In this document: piece by piece, positions 45,392 to 56,640 of the stretch
How the letters are laid out: every line of letters begins with the position of its first letter
Numbering within the stretch: the stretch's first letter is position 1
From: Cololabis saira
Lineage: Eukaryota > Chordata > Actinopteri > Beloniformes > Belonidae
Assembly: GCF_033807715.1 (NCBI RefSeq)
Contig: NC_084592.1
Coordinates: forward strand, 27,317,501 to 27,381,500
Direction of reading: 5' to 3'
Length of the DNA: 64,000 nt
Notes under the pieces: generated by a model
Told to the model about the DNA's origin: nothing
What the model saw: only the letters and a program-made list of their open reading frames with translations
Databases searched by the model: none
Translations under genes and position numbers: made by a program

Positions 45392-46137
45392 AACCAAACA
45401 AAGCTCCACCTGAAGTGTATCTATAGTGGGGGAGGGGGGGGAGCAACCCCGCCACCCGCGAGACCGGAGGCCGACACGGAAGAGCCCGGAACCCAGGCCA
45501 CCGGCAACCCCACAGAGGGGAGAAGTAGGAGGGAGGCAACCCACCGCCTGCGAGGCCCCCCCCCCCCCGGCGGCGGCCGAGGGGGCCCGCGGGCGGGGCC
45601 CCCACGGCGCGGGAAGAAGCAGCCAGGGACCCCGCGGCGGCGGACCGCGACCCAGGCAATCCCCGGCCACCCGGTCCGGGCCGGACACGCGGCCAGGAGG
45701 CCCTCACCCTTCAAGCCAACGACCCCCACCCGGCAGGGGGCCAGCCTGCCCGGAGAGACAGAGCCGCCCCGGCCGCCGACGCGGGCAGGCGCACCCGTCC
45801 CCCACGAAAGTGGCCCTCCAAGACCAGAGGGGCGCCCCGCCGCAGAGGCAGCGGGGGGGACCGGAGACGGGCCCGGAGAGAGGGAACCCCCCAACAAGGC
45901 GACACCCGTGCAGGCCCGACAACGGAGGGCCCCAGACCCAGGCATCCCATTCATTCATCCATTCACCTATCCGATACCTATACTAATAATAATATAATAT
46001 ACTATACATAATAATAATACTAATAATAATAATACTAATAATAATTATAATAACCATCTTTGTATAATATAATATTCATAAATTATTAAGTTTTGATGTC
46101 CTGCCAATGGAGGCTCAAATCCTCCATGGCAGGACCT
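44765..46137 (-). mobile_element. L1-like retrotransposon fragment, antisense
   Basis: Starts with a T-run (a poly(A) tail on the minus strand) and is bounded by a 16-bp duplication GAGAGTCTCATTTCTT (44749-44764 and 46138-46153), the mark of target-primed insertion. The body has (TG)n tracts and a very GC-rich segment (45430-45940) with no RT frame, so only untranslated-type sequence is left. A TCCTGCCA...TGGCAGGA hairpin lies at the far end. L1-like is inference from the tail and duplication length. Confidence 0.65.
45196..45387. repeat. (TG)n microsatellites
   Basis: Two long TG tracts separated by TGACTAAGTGACTATATG. Confidence 0.95.
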
Positions 46138-46490
46138 GAGAGTCTCATTTCTTAAAAGGAGCCTCAAGCTCCTTTAAGTTGCGACATGATACAGGTGTGT
46201 ACTGATTTTCGTGCATGTACGTCAAACCGTATTGTGGGGCTTAAGGCACAAAGTTTTCTAGGGGATGTTGTTGAGCCATTTTGCCACGCCCATTAATGGA
46301 AACCATTAAATATACAAATTTTCGCCAGGCCTGGCTTGCGTGCAAAATTTGGTGACTTTAGGGGCACATTTAGGGGGGCAAAAAGGCCCTCATTTCGTAG
46401 GAAGAAGAAAAAAAAAATGAGGAAAAAAAGGAAAAGGGAAATTCCTACAGATACAATAGGGCCTTTGCACTGTAAGTGCTCGGGCCCTAA

Positions 46491-47040
46491 TTAAAGCTGC
46501 AAGCAGCGATGAACGGGCCCTCACACCCTTGTGCACGTTCTGGCGTGCTGCAGTGAGAGCGCTTGTATGACTTACATGTAGATGTCTTCAGGCCTGGACA
46601 TCTAACGGATGACACCAGCCACGACTCTATGTCAAACAATTCAAAAGTTATGGCAGAATGTAGGAACTATCAGATATCGACCAATCACATGAAGGGGCGT
46701 GGCTAATTTGCACCAATTATGTTCAAGGACTCAAAACTGAGTTCTATGACACCACCCACGAGTCTTTATGTCAAACCATTCAAAAGTTATTGCAGAAAAT
46801 CGGAACTATCACATATCGACCAATCAGAAGAAGGGGCGGGGCTAATTTGCACCAATTAAGGTGAAGGAGTCAAAACCGAGTCTGATGACACCAACCACAT
46901 GTCTTTATCACTACCCGTTCAAAAATGATGGCAGAAAGTAGGAACTATCAAATATTGACTAATCAGATGAAGGGGGGGCGCGCTTTTTGGCGTCTAGCGT
47001 CGCCACGGTAACGCTTTTGACTGAGAAAAGTAATGCGCGC
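46491..47040 (+). repeat. T element block 3, 5' end present
   Basis: Begins TTAAAGCTGCAAGCAGCGAT, joined directly to the 3' end of block 2. The 5' part (GGGCCCTCACACCCTTGTG) leads to about three A units, then module B truncated near 47040. Confidence 0.8.
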
Positions 47041-47439
47041 CATGTTTTTGGTGTCACGGCCAGAATCTTGACAGTCACGTGACTTGGACGCAAAACTAAT
47101 AGGCCGAAAAAATGTGACAATTCAAGGGCTATTATTGTAACCCCTCTACGTTTTTGCACTTTGGACCAACGTAGGCAGGGAGACTGGGTTGAAAATAATT
47201 GTGATGAAATTATGATTTTTCCATAGAGAAAGAGAGAGAGAGGTGGTAGGTGGTAAGAACATAGAAAAACAATATGCTTTTCCTCGCAATCTGACTGAAA
47301 AACAGTTTAAAAATTGTTAGGACTGTGTGTTATAGCAAATAATTAAGCTTGTCTAAGCATCTATTGTAGTAAAGCATATCTGTTTAGAACCACTCATCAA
47401 TATAATCTGATCTGATTGTAGCTTAAGACCCTATTTATT
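47041..47439. other. no recognised feature
   Basis: Unique-looking AT-rich sequence with a short GA tract at 47229-47242. Confidence 0.4.
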
Positions 47440-47532
47440 CTGTTTTTTTGCTCACGCACCTCATGCACTGGCATGTATAGGGGCTCTCACATTGAGAGTG
47501 TACAGGGTCCAGAATTTGATGCTACGCCCCTG
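47440..47532. repeat. hAT terminal fragment
   Basis: TTTTTGCTCACGCACCTCAT and the end GATGCTACGCCCCTG resemble the right ends of the hAT elements at 50.8 and 52.7 kb. The other end is missing. Confidence 0.5.
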
Positions 47533-49589
47533 ACCAGGGGTAGTGTATAGAGTAATAGAGAAGGAAGGAGTCTGAGCACAGGCCTTTGCAACCAGCAAAT
47601 GTTACAAATATGTGTAAAATAACCACAAACAACTTCTCTCATTCAAATTTATTAGAATTTCTTTACACAAGGATTAAAGGTGAAACAATACTTGGAATAC
47701 ATTTCTGATATCTAAGCTACACACGGGCAAAAAACTGGGGTGGGGGGATGTTAGCAGGAAAGGACCAGAGGAAGAAGAGATGAGAGTAAGTGATGCTTTT
47801 GTCCGTGGCAGACCAGCGTTCCTCCTGGTTTGGTGAACAGCTGGATGATTGTGCTCCGCAGGTGGTCCTGGTGAGGAGTGGCTCTCTCTCTTTTGGTCTC
47901 CTAGCCTCCGTGTGGATGAAGGGATATAGCGTTATTACTGCAGCTGGGCTTCCTTCGGCCCAGAGTCAGTCTGTAGGCGTCAACATCGTTGGGGCGTGCA
48001 TGGGTCCCTCGTTCGGCTGGTCTGGGGCTCAGATTGTTCGCAGGTCACTCGTTGCAGTGCTGCGGCCAGACAGACTGTAGTTGTGAACGTGTCATTTTTC
48101 TTCCTTTAGTGGTATTTGCGTTGGGAGTTGGTGTGGTGGTTATTGATGCTCATTTGTTTATATGAACAAGCACATATAGCACTACTGGACTCCTGGGAAA
48201 TGATCATATGAGTTCACAGATTTGCAAAGAAAGGAAAGGGAAGTTATAAATTGGTTGAGCAACTAAAAAACAGGCAAACATTTGAATGGAAGTCAGTTCA
48301 GTGTAGTCTTGGTTGTTTGCTTTGGCTCACTGTTGTACTAAAATATTAACTTCTGCCTCAATTACAGGCCCCTGCTCTCACTCTTTTTTCAGTGTCCATA
48401 GCATTAATTATTTCTTGATTGGTATTCAGTATTCCTGTCCAAGGTCCAGACGGGCATCCTCACAGCATGATGCTCCAACTATTACCAGTAATAACCTTTT
48501 GCAGTAGCTTTGGTTATAATATGTTTTTCTAAATAAGATTTTCCACCGTTCCTTGTTAAAACAGATTTTTGAAAGAGATGTCAATGTTGACTTCAATGCT
48601 TTTCTACCTAAATGATTTCTACCAGTAGGTCTAGTACTTTTTAAATCTTTGAACAGCTCATTTGGCCTTCGAAAGCCCAAGCCTGGAATGATACCCAATA
48701 TCCCTGGCAGGTCGAAAAGGGAGCACTGTGGATGCAGGGCAGGAGCAAAACCAAAACAATGGAGGGAGCAGTTTAAGCCACTTTTTTCCCACTTGACTTC
48801 CATTTAAGAAAGTGAATTCAGAACCTTTGTGTTTGTACTGCAGAAGGAAAAACTAATTTCAAATGTATGCAGAAAAATAGTGACAAACTTAAAGATACTT
48901 AAAAAAAGCAAAAAGCAAAAAACTGTATCAGAGAAGCCTTTGAACTTGCGTGTTAAGATATATTTACAGATCAAAGTTATTGCGGATTAAATTCATATGC
49001 AAATTAATTGGCACACCAATGCTTAGAATAAAAAATTTCCGTCTGGACAACGTTACAAATTAATGATGTGCCTGCAGTTGTTTTCATCTCCATTGGCAGT
49101 GCTTTGAAAATTTCACCAACCTGGGAAAGCCCTTGGAATACGTTGGCAAGGCTAGCTTCTAGGACAGCTCTGGCTGTTTTTTCCCTCAGTTCTGGTTAGC
49201 ATCCATCACAGACAGCTTGGCCAGGGGCTTGAGAAATCCATCCAAAAGGCCATGTTTATTGTAGTCTCGGCACGGAACAGCATGGGTGGCCCAGTTATGC
49301 AGTTGCCCTCAGTCTAAGAGAAAATACGGCAGTATTATGGAAAAACCACACCCAGCTGGCATAGGTTTTAACCAGCACAAAAACAGCTTAGACCTTATCC
49401 TGAATATGGAGTACACAGCTACTCTTTCCTATGGGCTTGCTTGTGTTCCAACCCAAGAATATAGATGTCAGCAAATGACAAGTAATTCTCTGAAATAAGG
49501 TTAAAATTATATCGAAATTGACTTCTTAACTGCAGGCACATCATTGCCTGTGTTGTTCTCTCAGATGTAAGTCACTTTGGATAGAAGCA
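47533..49589. other. mostly low-copy DNA; one repeat at 47818-47935
   Basis: At 47818-47935 the plus strand resembles the minus strand of 10290-10460. A 125-codon minus-strand frame at 48426-48803 shows no recognisable domain. Nothing else is supported. Confidence 0.4.
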
Positions 49590-49643
<54 letters not shown>

Positions 49644-49668
49644 CAGTAGTAGTAGTAGTAGTTGTAGT
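49590..49668. repeat. (GTA)n microsatellite
   Basis: About 26 GTA units with two single-base interruptions. Confidence 0.95.
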
Positions 49669-49710
49669 GTATGGATGGAAGCTTCAACTCAAAGAGTTGG
49701 CTGTGCCTCA

Positions 49711-50881
49711 CAGTGGCGTCCCTAGGCTAAAACATTCGGGGCTAAAGCCCCGGATGTTTTTTAATTAGCCCCGAATATGAATTAAATTTTTTTTTTTTTT
49801 TTGTGTTTAGGTTAATCTACGGTCCTCTTATGTTGATGCTTAGATAAAACAGTGGACAGATTTGAGTAACAATTCAATTAACAATTATTATTATTTATTT
49901 ATTTATTTTTCAAGCCACTTCTTTGGCTTTGGCGCACAAGTGGTTAACACCTCCAGGTCCCACGACGCATGTCGTGAGTCAAAACAGCAGGCAGCAGGCA
50001 GAAAGCTGTTCAGATGACTTGTATTCGGTAAAAAAAAAAAAAAAATGGCAAAATAAATGAAAAACTGTGAACAACCGCATTCCGTAGGCTATTCGGTACT
50101 CAGTATTCAGCCAAGTCTTTAAATTTTATTCGGCTTCAGGTTCGGCCTCCAATTTTCATTTCGGTGCATCCCTAGTTTTTTCGGTGGGAAAGGGGGATTC
50201 TGGCCATTGTAGAAGTTTAAGATATAATTATCTTCATTTCAAGATTTATTCATGCATGAAGAATTACCCATGATGATGAATGCGTGTTATTATGTTATCA
50301 AAATGCATCATTCTTTGCAAAAATTCAGATTTTTTGTGTGTATTCTTGCATTGATAAAAGATGTGATTATGGAGCTTTGAGACCACCAGAATGCACCATT
50401 TTGAGTCTATTTTTCAAAATTTTTCCGGGGGGGCAAGCCCCCGGACCCCCCTAGAGGGTTCGGGCGCGTTGCACCCTCTCTCGTCCACGTCGAGAATTTT
50501 CCTATGTTTTTTAAGACAAGCCATTCTGATGCCTGACGCACAACACAGAGCAGAGCAGTGAGATTTGAGATCGGTATAGTTTGTATGTATAGTATGAAAA
50601 GAAAAAAGATATAGCACTAACACTTTTCCTGAAAAAGCTGCACACATTTTGATATATTTAAGTAAATGAGAAAGGCAAGTGTGGAGTGAAAGTAAAAAGT
50701 TACAAACAACAAATGAACAAAGACAGTAGGTGTAGAGTCAGAATTAATGCAGAGACCTAATTGTACGTGATAAATCAATGTCTCTATGTCCAAAATTTTC
50801 GGGCGCGCGCTCTAAGCGCGCACATCATAAAACTTTTCAGGGCTAAGCCCCAGATGTGTCACAATCCTAGAGACGCCCCTG
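49711..50881. mobile_element. hAT element, CAGTGGCGTCCCTAGG ends
   Basis: Left end CAGTGGCGTCCCTAGGCT, right end ATCCTAGAGACGCCCCTG, exact 8-bp duplication GTGCCTCA (49703-49710 and 50882-50889). No transposase. Inside, 50035-50082 repeats in reverse a segment of the hAT at 2483-4697 (GAAAAACTGTGAACAACCGC), and TTTCGGTGCATCCCTA at 50160 is the end of another hAT MITE. Confidence 0.9.
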
Positions 50882-50889
50882 GTGCCTCA

Positions 50890-51455
50890 TTGGGTCAATT
50901 AGGTTATACTCCAACTAAAAAGGTCAGTATTGCCATTCACAAACACACCATGTGTTGAAGTGTCCAGGACACTGAACTGATCAATCAATCCACCTTGTCA
51001 AGGGAAAAACAGAGCAGATATGCCCAGGCCTCCCTCTCCCCAGCCATCTCCTCCAGCCTGGAGGATACAAAGGTGTTATCAACACAAGTGAGAGATATAA
51101 TTTTTCCAGTTTGTTATGGGTCTCCCCCAGTCCTCCATCTGATTGTATATTGCATGACATTCATTTTGGAAACGTTTTCATCCAAAGCAACAGAAAGTAA
51201 GTAAATCAGGGCATTGTAGAGTTCAGTATCTTGTCCCCTGACACACGGGAATGGCAATTACTTCTGATAGAAAGAAAATCATTTGACTCCTTGTCCTGAG
51301 TTTGTGAAGAGCAAGAACCAATAGTGGAGAGGAACTTTTAGGGTTAGGGTTAGGACAGAACAGAGGTACACAAACAAATGACATTATGAGCCCCGAGTCA
51401 TCCATCAGTCATGTAGTATGAACACCACACATACCTCAAGATTCCCAGTTACAAG
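50890..51455. other. no recognised feature
   Basis: Short frames only. Confidence 0.4.
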
Positions 51456-51890
51456 ACTGCATGCAGTGTTTTGCAAGTTCATACTTCTCATGAACTAGTT
51501 CAAAGTTCAGTTCACATAGTTTAAAAATGAACAGTTCACGTTCATAGTTCACCATTTTCATTTTGAACTAGTTCAAATTCAGTTCATTTCAATATTTTTA
51601 GGTGAGAAGTACAAATGAAACGCCCCCCTATCCTAAAACTGTTCACTGTATACCAGTGGTCTTAAACCATCGGCGTCACCAGACAGATTTTACTGGGGCA
51701 CTTGCCCCAGTATTGATCTGCAGTGCCCCAGTAAAAATTTCACCAGTAAAAAATTAATTTCGGAGTTTTAACTCCACATAGCATACACCAGTGTTGTGCA
51801 TGAACGCGTTCAATAATCCTTCTTATTTCACCAGCGGGCGGCGCGCATATTTAAAATGCTCGACGAGCCCGGTGCAGTCTTTACGAATGA

Positions 51891-52032
51891 AGGCTGATTT
51901 ATGGTTCCGCGTCACACCAACGCGGAAGCTACGGCGTAGGGTACGCGGCGTGCGGACCGTATGGTTCGCGTCGGCACGTACCTTACGCCGTAGTCGTCGC
52001 CGTCGATTTAACGCGGAACCATAAATCAGCCT
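51891..52032. mobile_element. hairpin MITE, GGCTGATTTATGG family, level 4+
   Basis: Arms AGGCTGATTTATGGTTCCGC and GCGGAACCATAAATCAGCCT. TGA flanks both sides (3-bp duplication). Confidence 0.82.
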
Positions 52033-52429
52033 TGACAGGTGAAGAGAGACGTTGGAGACGCAGCGTCAGCAAGCCGTCAGATGATGATCAGTTTATCATT
52101 ATCTGCGGGAATTTTACACATCGTCTCCCAAAAAGTCTGACGGTAGGAAACCTTTCTGTGAAGATTATGTCCACCTGCGCTGAGAAAACAAGTCCTAACG
52201 TCTGCCTCATCAACTTCAAATTGTAAACGTCATGTGGAGTTAAAGCATCCGTCCAGTGTGAGAAAATATCTGCGAGTCCTTAACAATCAAAAAAGTTCCC
52301 AGAAAAACCAAGAGGTCTGATTTCCCAGTAACAGGTAGACAAATTAATAATGCACCACAATGTTGGAGATTTACAGCCTCTGAATAAAGTTGAAACGCCA
52401 CTAGGACAATACATGATTGTATTCAGCAG

Positions 52430-52642
52430 GGATCTCCAACCCTGTCCTGCATGTTCTACATGTTTCCTTGCATCATCACACCTGATTCTAATTAATGGTC
52501 ATATTTAGCTTGTCATCAAGGTCTTGACACTTCTGTTGATGACACAGCCACTTGTATCACGGTGTGCTGAAGCAGGGAAACATCTAAAACATGCAGGACA
52601 GGGGTGCCTCGAGGACCAGGGTTGGGAAACACTGATTTAAAG
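52430..52642. mobile_element. CTGGTCCTC MITE, copy 2
   Basis: Arms ACCCTGTCCTGCATG and GAGGACCAGGGTTGGG with CTAAAACATGCAGGACAGG. Lies inside the level-3 hAT. No clean duplication found. Confidence 0.7.
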
Positions 52643-53267
52643 CACCATTTCAGCTTTTTTATTATAAATAAGTGCTAAAAAAATTTTTGCTCGTGCGCTT
52701 CGCGCACTCGCATGAATTCTCTGTGCCCCAGCTGTGCCCCAGTACAGTCTTAAGTCTAGTGACGCCCCTGTCTTAAACCCTGGTCCTCAGGACCCCCTGT
52801 CCTGCATGTTTTAGATATTTCCCCTCAGAACCCTGATAAAAATGACTGTGTCATTAACTTGTGCAGACCTGGATGACAAGCTGATGATGGCCATTAGTTA
52901 GAATCAGGTGTGATGATGCAAGGAAACATCTAAAACATGCAGGACAGGGGTCCCGAGGACCAGGGTTGAAGACCGCTGCTGTATACAATCATGTATTGTC
53001 CTAGTGGCTTTTCAACTTTACTCAGAGGCTGTAAATCTCCAACATTGTAGTCCATTATCAATTTGTCTACCTGTTGCTGGTAAATCAGACCCCTGAAGGC
53101 TGTAGCAGTGGAACGGGGGTCATTCGGGGCTGTTGGGTCCCCTTGGTCTTTCTGGGAACTTTTTTTGATTGTCAAGGACTCCCACTCCCACTGGACGGAT
53201 GCTTTAACTCCACATGACGTTTACAATTTGAAGTTGACGAGGCAGACGTTCAGACTTGTTTTCTCAG

Positions 53268-53440
53268 GGCCGCTCGGTGGCGCAGTGGGTTAAGCAGCGG
53301 CTCATATACTGAGGCTACAGTCCTCCTGCAGCGGGCACAGGTTCGAATCCCGGCCTGCGCACCTTTGCTGCATGTCATCCCCGATCTCTCTCTCTTCCCC
53401 TTTCTTATCTGCAGCTTATTCTGTAATAATTGGACCTAAA
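53268..53440 (+). repeat. tRNA-derived SINE
   Basis: GGTGGCGCAGTGGGTTAAGC (A box region) and ACAGGTTCGAATCCCGG (B box), then TTGCTGCATGTCATCCCC and a TC-rich stretch. Inserted in the right arm of X1, which resumes after it. Confidence 0.82.
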
Positions 53441-53616
53441 CAGTGAAGCTGAAACTCACATAATCTGAACAGTTCAAATTCCAGTTGATCTGCAGAATGA
53501 ACAAGTTCACGTTCAAGTTCTTTATTTTCAAATATGTTGCGTTCAGTTCAACGTTCTCACAGAAATGAACGTGTTCAATGAACGCGTTCATTTGAACTCG
53601 TTCATGCACAACACTG

Positions 53617-55307
53617 ACTGCATGTCACGTAGTCTGAACAGAAAAGCAATCTGTTGATTCTGTAAATCATGTAGTGTGAAAATGACTTTAACAACACAGT
53701 TTGACTTGGTGGCAATATTGACATAAGACTCAATTGTACCTGAAAGAATGCAGTTACAGTGGTAATATGGCCAGACCAAAAGAGATTCATATTTATTAAA
53801 CTATAATTATTTTTAAAACTGATTACTGTCGGCTCAATACACAAATTAATATCACTTTTACATACATTCCTTGACTGTATGCATTTCGTGTAAAATCTAC
53901 TTGCAAATGTAATATAGTCTCAGCCTCCCAATGCCGCAACATGAGCCAGTAGTGGTTTATTTTAATGAGCTCATGACTATTAAATGCCTTTACCTTGTGA
54001 CGTTGACTGCATCACATCAATTTTTTACACAAAGGTCAGACACACAAGAAGTCCCAATTATTGTGTAACTGTTTGACAGTTTAAGCCTCTTGCCCTTCGG
54101 TGGCCTTAAAATAGGACCTCAACAACACATCAGTCATTGCTCAGTGTTCCTACCAGCATACATTTTACATGTGAGCTGAAGTAAGTTTTTGCATTATAAA
54201 TGTGACATGCAAGCCTACACTGATGCCACTGACGCACAGCACGGCATATGGTCTTTCTTCAATGTACACTTTAAAGGTTAGGTCAGTTCCTATAATTGGC
54301 ATCATATGAACATTAATTACATAGTAGATTAAATAATTTGAATTCTAGGATTTTTGTTTCAAATATCTTTGGAAAACAATAACACAGATACACTCCCCGT
54401 TAAAAACTGTTTTAGATGGCCGGCTATAGTCAGTCCTTTCATTTGTTTAACTGTACTGTACAGCTGTAGATTCAGTGGCTTGCAAAATGTGATCAGCTCC
54501 TGAACTGCTCCATCATCTGCTTGCCCTGTTTTTAACAAGAGCATGAAGTTTTCACTGACTTTTCAGCCATCCTGCAGGTCACGGAGTGGTGTAATTTAGC
54601 ATCTGCATGCAGTTGGTAGTTATTCAATTTTCCGTTCTCTTTCATGTGTTTCTCAGTATGTGTGGCACTTGCCTTTACTGCCATTTTCCAAGATAGCACC
54701 TGTCAAACAAGAATAATTGTACTGGGAGTTGAGGGGTGTCCGCGTACTGGTGGGGAGTAAGAGTGATTGACTTGATTTATGGTATGGTAATGGAATAACA
54801 CATTCCTACAGAGCCCAAAAAATGTAATGATTTGGAACTGGACAAAAAAACTGTGAGGTGGGAATACTGACAAAGGAATTGGGTAAACAAATTGAGAATG
54901 AAAAATGGGGTTTCAAGGGGAAAAAAGAACAAATAATAGGAGTGGAATTACATATTGTATATACCATTTCAACATATTAATATATATGTGCTACATATGA
55001 AGACTGACTGATTTTGTATAGTAATTTGAGAGCTGGTAAGCTCAGGTTAACACAAATATTGGAAATGGCCAGTCATATTTTCCACAGTTGGCGAAAGGAT
55101 AGCAGGCATAAGTAATGAAACAATCAGAGGAGCAGAACAATTAGTTTCTTTTACAGACAATCGTGATACTTACAGCAACTGCAGCATAGATGTCGTTGTA
55201 ACATAAAGAGGGAGAAACAGGGAAGTCAAGCTACAGTGTTAACATGGAAATGTTTTTTCAACAAACTGTTCTTCAATTGTTCTTGTATGGACACTAAATG
55301 AAAATCT
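53617..55307. other. low-copy DNA, no gene recognised
   Basis: No repeat family or coding signature that I can support. Confidence 0.45.
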
Positions 55308-56640
55308 TCTTTTTTTTTTTGTTAACCCTGTCTGCATATGTACTAATGGTTAATACCAAGTTTGGTAAAAACTAAAACATATATATATTAGTGCTGTCAG
55401 GCGATTAAAAAAATTAATCTAATTAATTACAGGATTTATAATTAATTAATCTAATTAATCGCATTTTAATCTCATATCTGCTAAAGGTCCCCAAATAAAG
55501 AATTCGAATTCTAGGACATTGCAAAATTGCAATGCATGACTAATCAATTGAATACACTAAGAAGAGAAGATTTGGGGGTGGACATCCGCTACAAATCTGA
55601 AATGAGAGAAACACAGAAAAACGCGCAATGGGCACACAAGCTTTGGAATCTGCAAAAGAGAAAACAAACTAACAGACATGAGGCAGGCAGAGACACAAAC
55701 AGCAACCATTTCAGGTCTCTAAAACTGAATCAAGAGTAGGCTACTGCGATCATCTGTCCCCCAAAACTGTGGAGGGAGTATGTAGGTGAGTGATCAGGTG
55801 TGTATGTCTGTGTAACTGTGTATGTGCAAAGTGAAAACAACGTTTTACCTAAACTGCAACTAGAGTGGAGGAGCAAGGGCACAACCATGCCTACCGAGAG
55901 ACCAGAAGCCGACAAGGAAGAAACCAAAACCCAGACCACCAGCAGCCACACGGAGAACCAGAAGATGACGGGAGGAAACCCCCCCCTAGCAAGATCCCGC
56001 CCCCTCCCAGCAGGCGACAGAGGGAAGCCCCGGGCGGAGCCCCCATGACCACGGGAGGAGGCAGCCAGGAGCACCAGCCACCCGGCATAGGCCGATCACG
56101 TGGCCAAGAGGTCCACACCTTCCAGGCTCACAATCCCAGAGAGACGGGGCCACCCCGACCGTCGACGGCACCAGCCCTAATGAAAGCGGGAACCCCGAGC
56201 CCATGCCCGGGTCCAGCCATCAACCCTCCCCCCGTGGTCCACCCCCCCAGGCCGAATGTAGGAAGACCTCACTCCCACCCCTGGTGATGAGTGTGTTTGG
56301 GTGTGACTAATGTGGTAAAAACAGGGAGTGGGAGGTCAGAGCACCACATTTGACAGTGCTAGCAGTGGTACTGGCCCTGATAGGCACTCGCATTCCCCAC
56401 AGGCTACTCCAGGGCGGGGGGGCACCGGTCCGCCAAGCCCGACCGGACCCCAGGAGCAGGCCCCCTGGCGCTGTCAGGGCCCCCAGTGTGGAGTGGGAGA
56501 TGGCACAACAAACCTCCATTCACACCCACGACAAAGAACATAGAAACCTGGGAGTCCCCAGCTGCCACTCCCCCCGGGTACCCCCCCGCCAGGGGAGGCA
56601 AGCGGCTCAGGCAAGCAGCCGCCACCCAGGCCATTCAATA
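55308..56640 (-). mobile_element. L1-like retrotransposon fragment, second copy
   Basis: T-run then GTTAACCCTGTCTGCATATG, matching the start of the 44765 copy, followed by a hAT fragment (TAGTGCTGTCAGGCGATT at 55390) and a GC-rich body with GAGACCAGAAGCCGACAAGG near 55900, as in the first copy. Frames of 100-180 codons are low-complexity Pro/Arg/Gly and not credible genes. The right side stops at a T element. Confidence 0.6.

Larger units (their letters stand above)
44496..46173. mobile_element. TTAA-target MITE, AGGAGCTTGAGGC family, copy 2
   Basis: Same ends as the 25935 copy, flanked by TTAA (44492-44495 and 46174-46177). B-module sequence is continuous across it. Enlarged by the LINE-type insertion at 44765-46137. 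Confidence 0.82.
43188..46490 (+). repeat. T element block 2, with 3' terminus
   Basis: Starts within the family's 5' part (CACCCTTGTGCACGTTC), then A units (43250-43760) and B units (43741-44495 and 46178-46390). The terminal segment reads AAAGGCCCTCATTTCG, a purine tract and GCACTGTAAGTGC (a 5-bp stem with a 3-base loop, 46467-46479), ending CGGGCCCTAA. A TTAA MITE and an L1-like insertion sit in the last B unit. Confidence 0.8.
51668..52770. mobile_element. hAT element, level 3 of the nest
   Basis: Left CATCGGCGTCACCAGAC, right GTCTAGTGACGCCCCTG, exact 8-bp duplication TCTTAAAC (51660-51667 and 52771-52778). Internal ACTGGGGCACTTGCCCCAGT palindrome at 51692. No transposase frame. Confidence 0.88.
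51654..52978. mobile_element. CTGGTCCTC MITE, copy 3, level 2 of the nest
   Basis: Ends CAGTGGTCTTAAACCCTGG (after removing the inner insertion) and CCAGGGTTGAAGACCGCTG. Exact 8-bp duplication CTGTATAC (51646-51653 and 52979-52986). Confidence 0.85.
51464..53616. mobile_element. hAT-type element X1 (outermost of a nest)
   Basis: Ends CAGTGTTTTGCAAGTTCAT and CGTTCATGCACAACACTG, exact 8-bp duplication ACTGCATG (51456-51463 and 53617-53624). Repeated GTTCA/TGAAC motifs fill both subterminal regions. It contains the elements at 51654-52978 and a SINE. Another copy of the same family (end CAGTGTTGTGCATGAACGCG at 51785; arm 52175-52440 inverted relative to 52979-53266) lies deeper inside. Confidence 0.85.

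Noticed and set aside
45234..45997. Frames of 130-230 codons with THTHTH or Pro/Arg runs
   Set aside because: Translations of (TG)n and GC-rich simple sequence inside a retrotransposon fragment.
48426..48803. 125-codon minus-strand frame as a host gene
   Set aside because: No start context, domain, splice structure or family resemblance that I can see.
51338..51354. Telomere-like TTAGGG motif
   Set aside because: Only about two and a half units (AGGGTTAGGGTTAGG); too short to mean anything.
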